NCBI RefSeq assembly: GCF_022682495.2
Contig: NC_071390.1
Coordinates: forward strand, 167,115,220-167,179,219
From: Desmodus rotundus
Taxonomy: Eukaryota > Chordata > Mammalia > Chiroptera > Phyllostomidae
Length of the DNA stretch: 64,000 nt
Reading direction: 5' to 3'
The position numbers and the translations under genes were made by a program. The notes below the pieces were generated by a model. That model saw only the letters and a list, made by a program, of their open reading frames with translations. It had not been told where the DNA came from and ran no database searches. This document shows, in pieces, positions 37,384 through 48,259 of the stretch. The first letter of the stretch is position 1; each line of letters begins with the position of its first letter.

Positions 37384-37393
37384 CTATTTTTAG
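37384..37393 (+). promoter_or_regulatory. Second perfect MEF2 consensus site
   Basis: CTATTTTTAG fits YTAWWWWTAR exactly. It lies about 380 bases after the first perfect site and is preceded by 'TCTATCTATAGCGCG'. Its pairing with 36996-37005 is the reason for the call. Confidence 0.4.
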
Positions 37394-38139
37394 CTCCATC
37401 TTCTGAAGAGCCTGACAGCCAGTTAATGACTGGGACCCTTGGCGGCGTGTCTGCCGCTCTGCGCGCTGCACGCGCCAGGAGCAGATGTGCGTGCGGGGAC
37501 TCAAGGTGGTTGCGTCTGCAAATGCCCTTCCTTCCCTGGGAGGTGGGCTGCGTGAGGGGCCTCGCTCCCCGCCCCCTGTCCCCCACTTTCTGAGAACCCT
37601 CATAAGGCAGGGAGGGGCCATCTTTTTCAGTTCTGCTGCAGTCAGTGACATCTTCCTAACCCAGGGTCGCACGCCTGACACTGTTAACACCGCCTGGACA
37701 GATGGAGGGGACCAGGAAGGCTGGGGTGGCAGCCCTGGGGGTTGTGAAAGGAATCTCATTTCATCCTGGGAGGGTCAGAAACCCGGGAAGAAGGCCAGTG
37801 GACCGCCAATCTGGTTAGGAGGCTGTACTTTTCCCCAAAGAGGGAAAACCCCTTTTCAGGGATTTCATGCCCTACATAGTTTGTAGTGGATCTAGTCCCT
37901 GGGTCTGTAGGTCAGGTGCCACATGCCCAGAGAGGCCCAGTGAGCTGCCCAGCACCACACAGCCTGCCTTTCCTGCTCCCACACCGTCTGCTGCAGCTTC
38001 ATCTAGGACCAAGTTACAAGTCAGAGGGGCTGCTGGTACTCAGTGAAGGGGCACAGGGATAGGTCAGTGTTGGTACATTCATTCATCCTCTCTCTCACCC
38101 TACAGCTGGGGCCGTGGTCCCAACTGAGTGCCAGGAGAT

Positions 38140-38375
38140 CAGGGTTCTACCTGCAGAAATGGACTGAACTGGAGTGCTCCACATTTAGCTCCATCGCTTA
38201 TGAACTGTGTGACCGTGAGCAAGTTACTAACCTCTGTGAGACTCAGTTTCCTCGTCTGTAACATGGGTATAATAATATGCTTATCTCATCTGGCGGTTAT
38301 GAGGATTTAATGAGTTAATTCATGTTGAATACTTAGAATAGTGTCTGAGTGTTAGCTGTTACGATATTATTCTGA
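38140..38375 (+). mobile_element. MIR SINE
   Basis: A clear sense MIR: 'GAACTGTGTGACCGTGAGCA' , 'CTCAGTTTCCTCGTCTGTAA' , 'GGTTATGAGGATTTAATGAG' , and an end near 'AGAATAGTGTCTGAGTG'. Confidence 0.85.
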
Positions 38376-39051
38376 CTCAAACAGTTTTTAGGGTGATCTT
38401 TGGAAAGATTCCTAGGGTGGGATTATATTGTCTAGCTATTTGTTGGCTGATACCTGCAACTAGAATATTTTCCTTGAATGAACCTTTCAGAAGAGATGCT
38501 GCAGAAACCCCTGAAAAGAGAGGCAGCCAGACTCTGATCTCGCTTTCAGAAGAAGTTGTAGGAACTGCCTTGGTGCCAGCTTGCTGACAAATGTCTGTGT
38601 AGATGGCGGCACTCTGGACCTTGCTTTCAGTGCAAACTGGTGGGAAATTTGTGGAGTAGAGCATGTTGGCCTGTACCTGCCTCTGCTTCAGGGGTTTTTA
38701 TTCCTTTTTAGGGCCATGGACCTCTTTAGCAGTCTGGGGAAGCCTATGGACACCATCGAAGGGTAATGATTCTAAATACATAAAACAAAATACTAGTATT
38801 CCAGAGGAAATGAATTGCATTGAAGTACAGTTATGAAAATATCAATAAACAAATTTATTATAACAATATATACACTTTTATACTCACACCTTAAATAGCA
38901 AGGTCTAAGTAGTACATAGTGATAAAATAAAAGGTATTTTAGGCTGCTTGCTAACAACTGTAATGTGATATAAAAAATAACCTATCTGTGTTTCCTATTA
39001 GTGACAAAGTCATAAGCACTATTATATTACTGTGGTTTGTTGCCTCATTTA

Positions 39052-39722
39052 CGGGGTCTGTTTGGAAAACATCCAGCTATTGTTAATATAACGAGAATGG
39101 TTTGTGCAACATTGATGTAACCTGGCAGCTGAGGAGAGGAATGGAATGCACATGTGTGAACAATGATGACTTCACTGTACTAGTCAGTGGGGGTGGTAGA
39201 TGTGTTGAGTGAGCATGTGCACTGTGTGGCCTTCACATTCACAATGACTGAGTGAGTAGAGCCCTGAAACTGCATCAAATTTTGCATTGAGCTTGAACAT
39301 CCCACCGCAGAAACTATTCTGATGACTCAGAAGGCTGCAGCTATGGGCAACTGGTGATTGGCAGCTTCATCACAACAATGCCCCTGCTCATGCATCATGT
39401 CTCATGCAGACCTTTTTTGCAAGTCACCCAGTGACTCAGCCCCCCTACAGCCCAGATTTGGTGGCCTGCAACTTCTGGCTTTTCCTAAAACTAAAATTGC
39501 CTTTGAAAGGGAATAGATTTCAGACTATTGAAGAGACTCAGGAAAATGCGATGGGGCAGCTGATGGTGATTGGGAGAACTGTGTGAGGTCCCAAGGTGCC
39601 TACTTTGAAGGGGACTGAGGCATCACTGTCCCATGTATAATGTTTCTTGTATCTTGTATCTTCTTCAACAAATGTCTCTATTTATCATATTACATGAGTG
39701 GATATTTTCTGGGCAGACCTTG
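39052..39722 (+). mobile_element. Internally deleted mariner (TcMar-Mariner) element
   Basis: The left end CGGGGTCTGTTTGGAAAACAT and the right end TTTTCTGGGCAGACCTTG are inverted repeats. They are flanked by TA duplications at 39050-39051 and 39723-39724, as for mariner insertions. At 671 bp it is about half the usual length. Around 39255-39345 it has an N-terminal transposase-like reading (CIKFCIELEHPTAETI), then jumps to the C-terminal catalytic part (see next entry). Confidence 0.85.
39368..39586 (+). pseudogene. Mariner transposase C-terminal fragment, catalytically dead
   Basis: The frame reads HHNNAPAHAS, then VTQPPYSPDLVACNFWLFLK and LKLPLKGNRFQTIEETQENA, the typical mariner PYSPDL region. 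The two acidic residues expected here (HHDN and PCDFW in active mariners) are both Asn: AAC at 39374-39376 and AAC at 39470-39472. There are 31 residues between them instead of the 34 of the D34D motif, so about three residues were also deleted. A stop follows at about 39584. The transposase N-terminus and the first Asp are missing. It is a fossil with no expected activity. Confidence 0.8.
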
Positions 39723-40013
39723 TATAATTTAAGACAACAGTAAACTTTAGTAAAAGTTAAGGGAAATAAAGATTTTAATTTTACTTATCCAAGCTCTCAG
39801 ACCTTTTTGAATTCCATGACCCTCGGGTTAAAAACCCCTATTGGGAGACTGCTAATAATGACCCAGCTAATAATTGTGTGTGACCAAATGGGCTTCGTGA
39901 GGTCAGACTGCAGTACCACACGAATGAGAGAAAAGGGGCCAAAGGAAGATGCCCCCCACCCCAGTTACTATTGCTATGAAACAAAAGATTTTGAAACATA
40001 TTGGCTTCGATTA

Positions 40014-40235
40014 CATAGGTGGCAAACCTTAGATTACAAGGCCCGCAGGCCGAATCCGGCCCTCCACCTTGTTTTATCCGGCCCGGCACCTTGTTTCTAC
40101 CCGGCAGTAGTGCCAAACTCTCATTTAACTGTTAAGGAGTAGTTGCATTATACAATCCTAAAATTACATTCCATCCTTTGAAGGCAACCAGAAGGCTGAT
40201 ATGGCCCCCGGTGAAAATGAGTTTGACATCCCTGG
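40014..40235. mobile_element. Short hAT-like non-autonomous element
   Basis: The left end CATAGGTGGCAAACCTT matches the reverse complement of the right end (GAGTTTGACATCCCTGG). Inside it is CpG-bearing: 'AGGCCGAATCCGGCCCTCCA' on the left and 'GATATGGCCCCCGGTGAAAA' on the right, with 'AACTGTTAAGGAGTAGTTGC' in the middle. Confidence 0.65.
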
Positions 40236-40389
40236 CTTAGAACAATGAGTTATAGATTCCCTCTGTATGTTACAAGCTTGAGGGCTCAGTTGGGTGGTTT
40301 GCTGCTGGTTTTACTTGGGGTTTTTTCATGTGTCTCCATTCAGTTGGAGGATGGCCACAGCTGAAGCTTCCAATTGTCCTCTCATCCTA

Positions 40390-40778
40390 TGTATTAGTCT
40401 GCTTAGGCTGCTAGACGAAGATACTGTAGACTGAATGGCTTAAACAAGGGAAATTTATTTCCTCCCAGTTTTGGAGACTGGAACGTCCAAGAAGTTTCTG
40501 GCAGCATGGACTGGTGAGGGCTCTATTTCTGGCTTGTACACAGCCACCTTCTTGCTCTGTGTTCACTTGACCTTTCCTTGGTGCATGCGCATGGAGAGAG
40601 AGCTCTGGTCTCCGTTCCTCTTCTTGTAAGGGCACTAACCCTATCAGATGAGGGCCCTACCGTTGTGACCTCATTTAACCTTATTTACTTCTGTAAAGGC
40701 CCTATCTCCAGATACTGCCACACTGGAGATTAGGACTTCAACATGAGTTTTTGGGGGCAGGCAATTCAGTCTACTGCA
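40390..40778 (-). mobile_element. MLT1-type MaLR solo LTR with target-site duplication
   Basis: On the plus strand it opens TGTATTAGTCTGCTTAGGCT and closes 'AATTCAGTCTACTGCA'. Inside are 'GCCCTATCTCCAGATACTGC' and 'ATTAGGACTTCAACATGAG'. Five-base flanks TCCTA (40385-40389) and TCCTC (40779-40783) match at four positions, as expected for an LTR insertion. Confidence 0.9.
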
Positions 40779-41539
40779 TCCTCCCAGGTCTCTCTGTGCA
40801 TAAACTCTGATCACGCCTCCACCTGGCCTGTGCTTCCTTACAGCATGGCATCTGGGTTCCAGAGAGACGAAGTAGAACCTTTCAGTTCTCTTCAGGCCTG
40901 GGCTTGGAAGTTCAGAAAATTGCTTCCACAACCTTCTACTGACCAAAAGAGGTTACAGGCCAGCTGAGATTCCAGGGGAGGGAAGACAGAGCCGCCTTGT
41001 GATGAGCAGAACAGCACATCAGGGAGGGGAGAAGTTACTGGGGACTGTATTGGAGCATGCTCACTGCAGAGACCTAGCAGGACTGGTGATTGCTCAGACC
41101 CAAGGAGTGGGCAGATTGGGTCGAAGCTGTCACAGAGATTTTCTGGTTCAGGACTTGCTTTTTCTGTTCCCCCACAAAATGTCTTCTCCCAGAGTTCCCA
41201 ATAGGATCCAACCCAACCACCAAAATCTGTTCCTGAGGCTTGAAAAGTGTTAATCTAAATGAAAAAAAAAAAGTGCCAATTTGTTAATACTCATTAACAG
41301 ACTTAATTATGTAGTGTGTCCTATACTGTCAATAATGTAAGAGGTTGTTGCTTTACAAATGAGAATTAAGGGAACACTTCTCCCTTCATTATCTCAGCAT
41401 GTCTGGCCGCTGCTGATATCTGAGCAGAGAGGATACTCTGCCCCTTTAGGAGCCTTGGCTGAGTCCACCCCCACCCCAAGTCAGAATCAGGTTGCCCTCC
41501 TGGGCTCCTGTAACTCCCACACTTGCCTGTTTGTTTGTT

Positions 41540-41590
41540 ATTTTTAACAGATTTATTGAGACATAATTCACATGCTACCCATCACTTGCT
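41540..41590 (-). mobile_element. Short L1 fragment (antisense)
   Basis: 'AGATTTATTGAGACATAATT' followed by 'CACATGCTACCCATCAC' is a known antisense L1 3'-UTR phrase. Only about 50 bases remain. Confidence 0.6.
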
Positions 41591-41639
41591 TGTTCTAGCA
41601 ACACGGGTTGGAGTAATCTTTTGTCTGCCTCTGTTACCA

Positions 41640-41790
41640 GATCACTGGCTCTGGGCTCCACATTGGACTCTGCTGGGGAACTTTAAAAATCCTGCCACCT
41701 GGGCCCCACCCCAAGGGATTCTGATTTAATGGGTTTGGGTGGCCTGGCATTTTCAACTGCTCCCCAGGTGAGATGATCCTAATGTTTATA
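41640..41790 (+). mobile_element. MER5-like hAT fragment
   Basis: 'CACTGGCTCTGGGCTCCACA' , 'CCTGGGCCCCACCCCAAGGG' , 'ATTCTGATTTAATGGGTTTG' and 'CTGCTCCCCAGGTGAGATGA' follow the MER5A order. Confidence 0.75.
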
Positions 41791-43678
41791 CAGGGTCACC
41801 TTGAGGAAGAGGGTTGGGGGGGCACTCTCTCACTGGTATATAGTAGGTGCTTAATACAAAATGAACAAGTAAATAAATGCCATGCCTTCCTCCTCTTCCT
41901 TATGCTTCACTCTGGCTGCTGGTGAAGATATTGGGGTTTTAGTGGGGTTTTAGGTTTTTGTTTGTCTTTGCATTTATAGATGAGTTGGTAAAAATGAAAG
42001 GCTTTTTCCCCCCTCCTTTTTTTTGGTCTTTCCCTCCCTCAAGAAGGAAGCAGAGCTTGGAATATTGAAAGTGAGTATTTTTTACCCTCTGGGAAGAAGG
42101 AAGAGGCCTCTGTGTTTGAAAGTTTAGAATAGGAGCCCGAATGCTGGAGGAAGGATTGGGAGTGGGCGTGGCTAAGGTGGTGTTGAGGGTCTGGGGCACT
42201 CTGAGGGTTACCAAAGGCACCGTGCTAAGGGCTTTGCCAAGGGTCCTATTCTTCACCAGGACCTGACTTCATGAGAAAGACACAATGGTTATTCTCATTT
42301 TATCAATGAGGAAACGGAGACACTGAGCGGTTACGTAGGTGACCGAAAAGTGTCAAACTGGAGGGGGGAGGCTGCCAAAGACTGGACACAACTGGATTTA
42401 GGAGAGTGGCAGGAGGTGGCAGGTCCTGCCCCTGGTTCCTTTGGTGTGGGTTGCACCTGAGGGAAAACACAGGCATGGTTTTCTGGGAAGCTTCCCCCTG
42501 GAGCCGAGGAGGTCTCAGAGTCTCAGACAGCGGGCTCCTCAGCATTCCCAGTGAGAACCAGGTGCCAAAGGGCATTCAGGAAATATCCTGGATTACTCAT
42601 GAACTTCAGCCTCCCTCCACCCTACCCCGGAAAGGACCTTTCCTAAGAAAAGGACTCTGGTAGGTGGTGGCTGGACTTGTATTTAATTTTACATTTAAGT
42701 ATAATCAATAAAGCAAGAATAAAACTCATACCCACTATAATGATTGGGAGCAGGCTGAGGGCCACAGGATCCTGACAATTTTGCTTCTGGGCCTCTCCTC
42801 CAGCTGTGACCAAGTTCAAGGTCGCTTCATCCTTAGGCTAGCTCCTGGAGCCTGTTCCCAGCTGCTACTCCTCCCCCCCATCCCCTTGCCTCTTGCCTCA
42901 GCCTGTCTGACTGTTTTGTTTAGGGAGATTAAGACCCAAACCTGGCTTAACTCAGAGCAGCACCAACTCATTACTGCTCTGAGCTCCTAAGCGTCAAACC
43001 AGCTTGAACAAATTCCAGGAAGCCATGGATAAAGGGCCACCCCCACCCCTCCCATAAACACATTCCTGTCACACTCCTTGGCAGGTGCCTGTTAGGAAGA
43101 AGTCTGTATTTGATTATTTATATTCGTGTTTGGTTTTGCTTAATAGGATTTAGAAGCTTCTGAGGGAAAGGAATGCTTGAAGAGAGCAGCAGGTGACTGG
43201 CCAGGGGAGGGGCCTGTGAAGGTACAAAAGGGATGGGCCCTTTCCTGTCTTTGACAGAATCCAAAGGCTCTTGATGGAGTAGGCAGCGAACTGCAAGTCA
43301 AAGAATTCCTGTGGGGAAAAAAACGGCAGGTCGGTACTCATACCGGGAAGTGCTCGTAATAGCAGCGTGCCTGGTTGCGTACTGAGTCCTTAAACCTCGG
43401 GAGGAACAGGAGCAGGAAGGCTGCACAGTAACAGGTATCTTTGTGCAGTGAGCACTTACTGAGTGTCAGGCACTGCACTGTCTCCTACCCATTATCTCAC
43501 CCAATTGCACTGCCCCCATTGTGCACACGACAAGACTGAAGACCAGGGAGGTTGTCTGATGTGCCCGAGACTGCACAGCAGGGGCCCTGAGATGAAACTG
43601 AAGCCGGAGTCTGTCCCAAGCGCCTGCTTTGAGGAGCTCTGCAGAAAGGCAGCGGGGAAGAAGCCAGAATGGACTATT

Positions 43679-43855
43679 CAGCGCTTCTCAGCCTGGGTGC
43701 ACATTAAAATCAGCTGGGGAGCTTTTTGAACAGCACTGGTACCCAGGCCCCACCCCGGAGTGGCTGATTTAATTGAATTGGGCTGTGGCCCGGGGATCGG
43801 TATCTTTTTAAAGCTCCCCAGGTGAATCCAGTGTTTGACTAGGGCTGAGAACTGC
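43679..43855 (+). mobile_element. MER5A-like hAT element
   Basis: 'CAGCGCTTCTCAGCCTGGGT' at the left and 'GGGCTGAGAACTG' at the right form inverted ends. 'AAAATCAGCTGGGGAGCTTT' and 'CAGGCCCCACCCCGGAG' lie between. Confidence 0.85.
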
Positions 43856-44189
43856 AGCTGGGTGGTCTGGAGCTGGGACTCATCCTGAGGCAGGATGAGG
43901 TGAGACTCCCAGGCGGTGGGAAGCCAGTGAGTAAATGGGGGGCACCTCGGTAAAGGATGACTGAGATTTTTACTACTTTATTTTTCATTCTTTTTCTTGA
44001 TAAGTAACTCTGCATTCAAGATGAGCTTTAAGAACTCTAAACACCAAGGTTCCCAGTAAAGCACAAAGAGGGTAAGTCATCTAAAACTTCATTTCCTCAG
44101 AAATGTCGGCTCGGAACTACGCTCCCTGCTATGTGATGATGCAAACACCACTCACCTGATCCTAGAGCCAGGTTGACTCCTACCTAAGA

Positions 44190-44440
44190 TTTAACATTAT
44201 TCATTTTAAAAATTGTGGTAAGTATACATAGCATAAGACTTACTATTTTATCTGCCTTTGAGGTCAGTGGCATTAAGTATGCTCGCATTGTTATGCAGCC
44301 ATCTCCACCCTCCGTCCACAGAGGGTTTTTCCAGTAAAACTGAAGCCCCGTGCCCATTAAGTAAGAACTGCCCCTTCCACCTCTCCCAGCCCCTGTAGCA
44401 GCCATTCCACTTTCTTTCTCTATGAATTGGACTCTAACCA
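44190..44440 (-). mobile_element. L1 fragment (antisense)
   Basis: 'AAAATTGTGGTAAGTATACA' , 'GTCAGTGGCATTAAGTATGC' , 'GTTATGCAGCCATCTCCACC' , 'CCAGCCCCTGTAGCAGCCAT' and 'CTTTCTCTATGAATTGGACT' follow the antisense 3' region of old L1 elements. Confidence 0.8.
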
Positions 44441-45884
44441 GACCTAATTTTATGACAGATTGATCGCACCTATATCAGCTCAATTTTAAATACCAATAGC
44501 TCCCTTGACATGAGTGATTAATTACTGGCGACCACGTCAGGAAACTCTGTTGCACCCCCGCGTGTGCAGATGCTCGGACGGCGTGGCAGGGGCGGCTCCA
44601 CGTGCTCAGCTGCGGGACCACCTTTTCTAGCCTCTGTGACAGTTAGGTGGGGCTGTGCTCCTGGGCCTGGCCCTAAAACTCCCTACACTGTCCCGTACCC
44701 CAACTCCCCCTTCCACAGCAACCACAGACGCCACATGTTTAACACAGCAATGTCAAAAGCTGTGATGAAGCCTGAATTCTGGGTGACCAACCTGCATCAA
44801 AGTGGCACATTAGCACAAAATCAAACTGAGCTCTTGGGCGTATTTGTTACTGCACTAGAACCTATCCCATCCCGACTAATACACAGGGGTTCAGTAACTT
44901 ACCACAATCTCATAGCTAATAGTCACTGGAGTCAGGATTCAACCCTTGCTCTCTCTGATACCAAATTTTGTGATCTTCCACATTATACTCTACTGCTATC
45001 ATATTATCCTGTATTGCTACCAAACTATTTATGTGAGGTAAAAAAAAATGTCATCTTAAAAAAAGACAGAGCTCACTTCTGTAAAAGAAGCTAGGCATTT
45101 CAGTGTTTCTCCACACACAACCAGCCTTCTCTATATCACGCCACATCCCAAAGGAAAAATAAAACAAATTCCTCCTGCTGAGCTCCATTCCTCCAGTTGA
45201 TAAAAATCCTGGCAGCTTCTGGCACTCAAGTTAGGCAGACATTTAAAACTACTCCTCTTGAAGAGACGCTTCTCCAGCAATTTATTTTCTGTCACCGCCC
45301 GTGTTTCTGCCTATGAAGGATGATATTTTGTTCACCTTTGGTGCCTTTACTCCATTGTATTCTGCAGTAAATGTCCCCAAACAATGCTTGCACTATCCAT
45401 TAGGTAGGGCTGCCTTGATGGGCTGTCACCTGGCAAGGCTGAGTTTTGCAGTCTTTGGTCTAAACATAATGTCATTTTTTTTTTAGCATATCACCCACCA
45501 CTGTCTCCTGTTGAGTGAGTGTGTTAAAAAAAAAAAAAGTTTCAACCCAGTATTTCTTCTCTATTCTATATCAACAGTGCAGGCGTCAACACATACAGCA
45601 AGCCCAGTGCTTGATAACCCTTTTAAAACTGTGAAGAGGAAGGTGCCGAAAAATGACCGAGAGATAGCACATAAATTTGGGAACTTGGAAACAGGAAAGC
45701 AAAGCTGGAGGCAGAACGGCAACAATACTAAGAAGGAAAATGCCAGGAAACTTTTCACATTCTGAACTTAACAGGACAGCAAGGTAAGTACTTGTTGTTT
45801 CACTGGCCCACCCAGTGAAATAGAGGGGGTGGCCAGACTGTGCGGATAAAACACATGCAGCCACCAAGAGCCCCTCAGATGTCT

Positions 45885-46075
45885 GGTGTTGTGGTGCGAA
45901 CGCTCCACACCTTACTTGCTGTGTGACTTTGGACAAGGCGTGAGTTTCTCTGAGTCTCCCTTTCCTCATCCGTAAAATGGAGCTAATGACATCTACCTTT
46001 TAGGATTCTTGGAGGCATTAGTGAATTGTGTGCGAAGTGCCCAGCACACAGTAGGTGCCCTTCCTTCATTTAAAT
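45885..46075 (+). mobile_element. MIR SINE
   Basis: 'TGCTGTGTGACTTTGGACAA' , 'CCTTTCCTCATCCGTAAAAT' , 'GGAGCTAATGACATCTACCT' and 'CAGCACACAGTAGGTGCCC'. Confidence 0.85.
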
Positions 46076-46589
46076 CACCTTTCCTGGAGGTTAAGTGTTG
46101 CTCCTCAGCAAAGTCCGGCCTCTTGAAAGCATGGAGCAGCCAAAGTACCAGGAGCCTTGCTCAGGAGATGAAGTAGGAGGTTTGGATGGGCCAGAGGGGG
46201 AAATGGCACCTTAGGGAGAAGCAGAGGAATCAGAAGAAATGTTCCCTTTCCTTGAACTTGATCTTGTGTGGGAGTAGCTGGGTTTCTGTTTGAGTGAGGG
46301 GTTTCCCCCCTCTGAGAAGGTACCTCCTATTTTCTCCCCATATCCCCTCCTCTCTGTGCCATAGTGATGCAAAGGAAGGTCAGCCAACTCAGACCTGTGG
46401 GGGTCAGGGAAGGCTTCCTGGAGGAGGTAGCATTTGACTTAGGTCTTGAAGAAAGAGTGGATGTTAAAGAGGGGAACGAGATAAAGGAGAAACACATTTC
46501 AGGCAGGAAATACAGCGCATGCAAAAGTATGGATCAGCTCTGCAATACCCACACAATAACAATGAAACAATACCACTAAAAATAGCAGT

Positions 46590-46790
46590 GGCCAGCATTT
46601 CCTGAATGCTCATTCTAAGGTAAAGCACTTTACATGAATCATCTCATTTAACCCTCAGAATAGTCCTTGGAGACAGGTAATCTTCTCCAGATGAGGAAAC
46701 TGAGTCATAGGGAGGTTGGCTAATTTGTCCAAATTTACAAGTTAGCTTCTGAGCTCAGAACTTCACCTGGCTTTTCTATTCCCAAAGCAA
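46590..46790 (-). mobile_element. MIR SINE
   Basis: 'TGAATCATCTCATTTAACCC' , 'TCCAGATGAGGAAACTGAGT' and 'AGTCATAGGGAGGTTGGC' are the antisense MIR order. Confidence 0.85.
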
Positions 46791-47340
46791 AACACATAAA
46801 GCTTCTTTATACTTCTCCGAATCTTAATTTGGAGTGTTGAAGCCAAGGGCAGCATCCCTAAGTCATCTTTCTATATCTTTGCTGTTTTCTCTCTGCTGTG
46901 GAACCCTGGCTAAGTCTGAGACCCAGCAGCTCACGTGTGTATCCCGCTCCCTGGACTTCCTCTCTGCCCACTTGCTGCTCAGTACCCCAGCCATCCATCT
47001 TCACAAAGCACCGAATCAGAGAAAAGTTCTGGGAAAAACAAAATCGATGGCTGGTGTCACCCCTGGGTCTTTAATGAAATTGCAGCGATGCTTGGCTCAC
47101 CATGCCTCCCCCGCGGTCCACCCCTGGCTCCCCAAGCACTTAGCCATCCCTATCGATCCCTCTGCTGCTGGGGATGGGAGAGGTGCCATTAGGAAGAGTT
47201 GCTGAAGTCTGTTAATTTGCCTTCTATTGTGGGTTGCTTTTTCACTTGTTGACTTCACTTATCTCATTTCCTTAATTTCTCCATTTAGAAATAAATAACA
47301 CTGCCAAGCTAAAAAAGAAAAAGAAAAAAAGGGAAGACGC

Positions 47341-47425
47341 ATGTTGCTTCTGTTGCTCTTGGAGCCCTTCCTGCTCGCTCTGCTCTGTAGCAGAGGGAGC
47401 CACTGTCCTCGACTTCCACGGTCGG
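47341..47425 (+). other. Candidate first exon of an unrecognised secreted-protein ORF (unproven)
   Basis: ATG at 47341 opens 28 codons that read like a signal peptide, MLLLLLLEPFLLALLCSRGS then HCPRLPRS: a long hydrophobic Leu run followed by small and polar residues. A good donor follows (TCGG|GTAAGAG, GT at 47426-47427), leaving one base over (phase 1). The next candidate exon (49488) needs exactly two bases to complete the codon and gives an open frame. No similarity to any known protein is recognised, and CT-rich chance sequence can look like a signal peptide. The upstream A-rich stretch (47310-47332) is not promoter-like. Treat as a hypothesis. Confidence 0.2.
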
Positions 47426-47739
47426 GTAAGAGGTCCTGTTCAGTTCAGAATGAGGCAAGTTTTCTGGCATTTTTCTTCTTAGCATTGTTGCTGCTCTGTA
47501 TCTGCTTTATGACTTTTGTTCTCTAATACTACTTTTAGGACTCTATCCCAAGTAAAGAAAGCATCTCTGCTTATTTACTTAGAAGGAAAATCTGAAAGTA
47601 GCCTGTGTTCGGTAGCTTTGCTGTGTAGCAATCACGCATCTCACATCCTGCAGTAGTTACTGCACAATGAGATAAATGTGCTTCGTAACAAAGGCGAGGG
47701 CCAATAAAAATAAGAATCCAGACGAGACAGGGAACACTC

Positions 47740-48200
47740 TGCCTGGAGGAGTCAGGGAAGTCTAAGGAAAACGTGATATTTAAATTGGGTCCTGCAGGGT
47801 GAATAGAGTTTTCCCGGGTAGATCAGAGGAGGGTCCAGGCAGAAAGAAGATGTATAAATGTGCAGGAGGCCCGAAAGAGCACATTTAAGGAGCAGTAAGG
47901 CATTTGATGTGGCAAGAACGTAGATTGTGAATGTTAGGACAGGGAGGGAAGGTGAAAGGGGAGAAGGGAAGTGGGGTCCGAAGGGCTTTGGTACCATCCT
48001 GAGAATTCGACGTTGGATGGTCAATTCAGATTTGCAAGTGGAATTGTGGAAGGAGCACTTCCATTTCAGGAAGGTCGTGAGGCACCTGGGAGGCAGAGGG
48101 ACAGGTAGGAGGCTCTGGAGAGGGGCCAGCCGAGGTTTGCTGAGGTTTGGCCCAAGGCAAAGGTGGAGAAGGTTTAGAGAGGTAGGAGAAAGCAGGACTG
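47740..48200 (-). mobile_element. L2 LINE fragment (antisense)
   Basis: Antisense L2 phrases: 'ACTCTGCCTGGAGGAGTCAG' , 'AAATGTGCAGGAGGCCCGAA' , 'GGGCTTTGGTACCATCCTGA' and 'GGGACAGGTAGGAGGCTCTG'. The 263-codon minus-strand ORF at 47752-48543 runs through this and the next L1 and is not a gene. Confidence 0.65.
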
Positions 48201-48259
48201 CCAAGGCATGGAGACACAAAGACTTAATTCCTGGACTTGCAAATTTTTGAGACAAAAGG

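Larger units (their letters stand above)
38689..39840. mobile_element. DNA transposon (hAT-like) split by a mariner
   Basis: The termini are inverted: CAGGGGTTTTTA at 38689-38700 and TTAAAAACCCCTA at 39828-39840. The left arm holds 'TAGGGCCATGGACCTCTTTA' , 'GGGAAGCCTATGGACACC' and 'ACTGTGGTTTGTTGCC'; the right arm holds 'GAATTCCATGACCCTCGGG'. These phrases match a dispersed mammalian repeat that I know but cannot name. The two arms are separated by the mariner at 39052-39722, so the uninterrupted element was about 480 bp. Confidence 0.65.
41791..47340. other. Intergenic sequence with scattered old repeats
   Basis: Contains MIR fragments at 42205-42360 (minus), 43440-43625 (minus), 44880-44990 (minus), 45885-46075 (plus) and 46590-46790 (minus); a MER5A at 43679-43855; an L1 antisense piece at 44190-44440; and an L2 antisense piece at 46365-46530. 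The ORFs at 44564-45094 (176 codons) and 45586-45969 have no recognised product. Confidence 0.55.
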
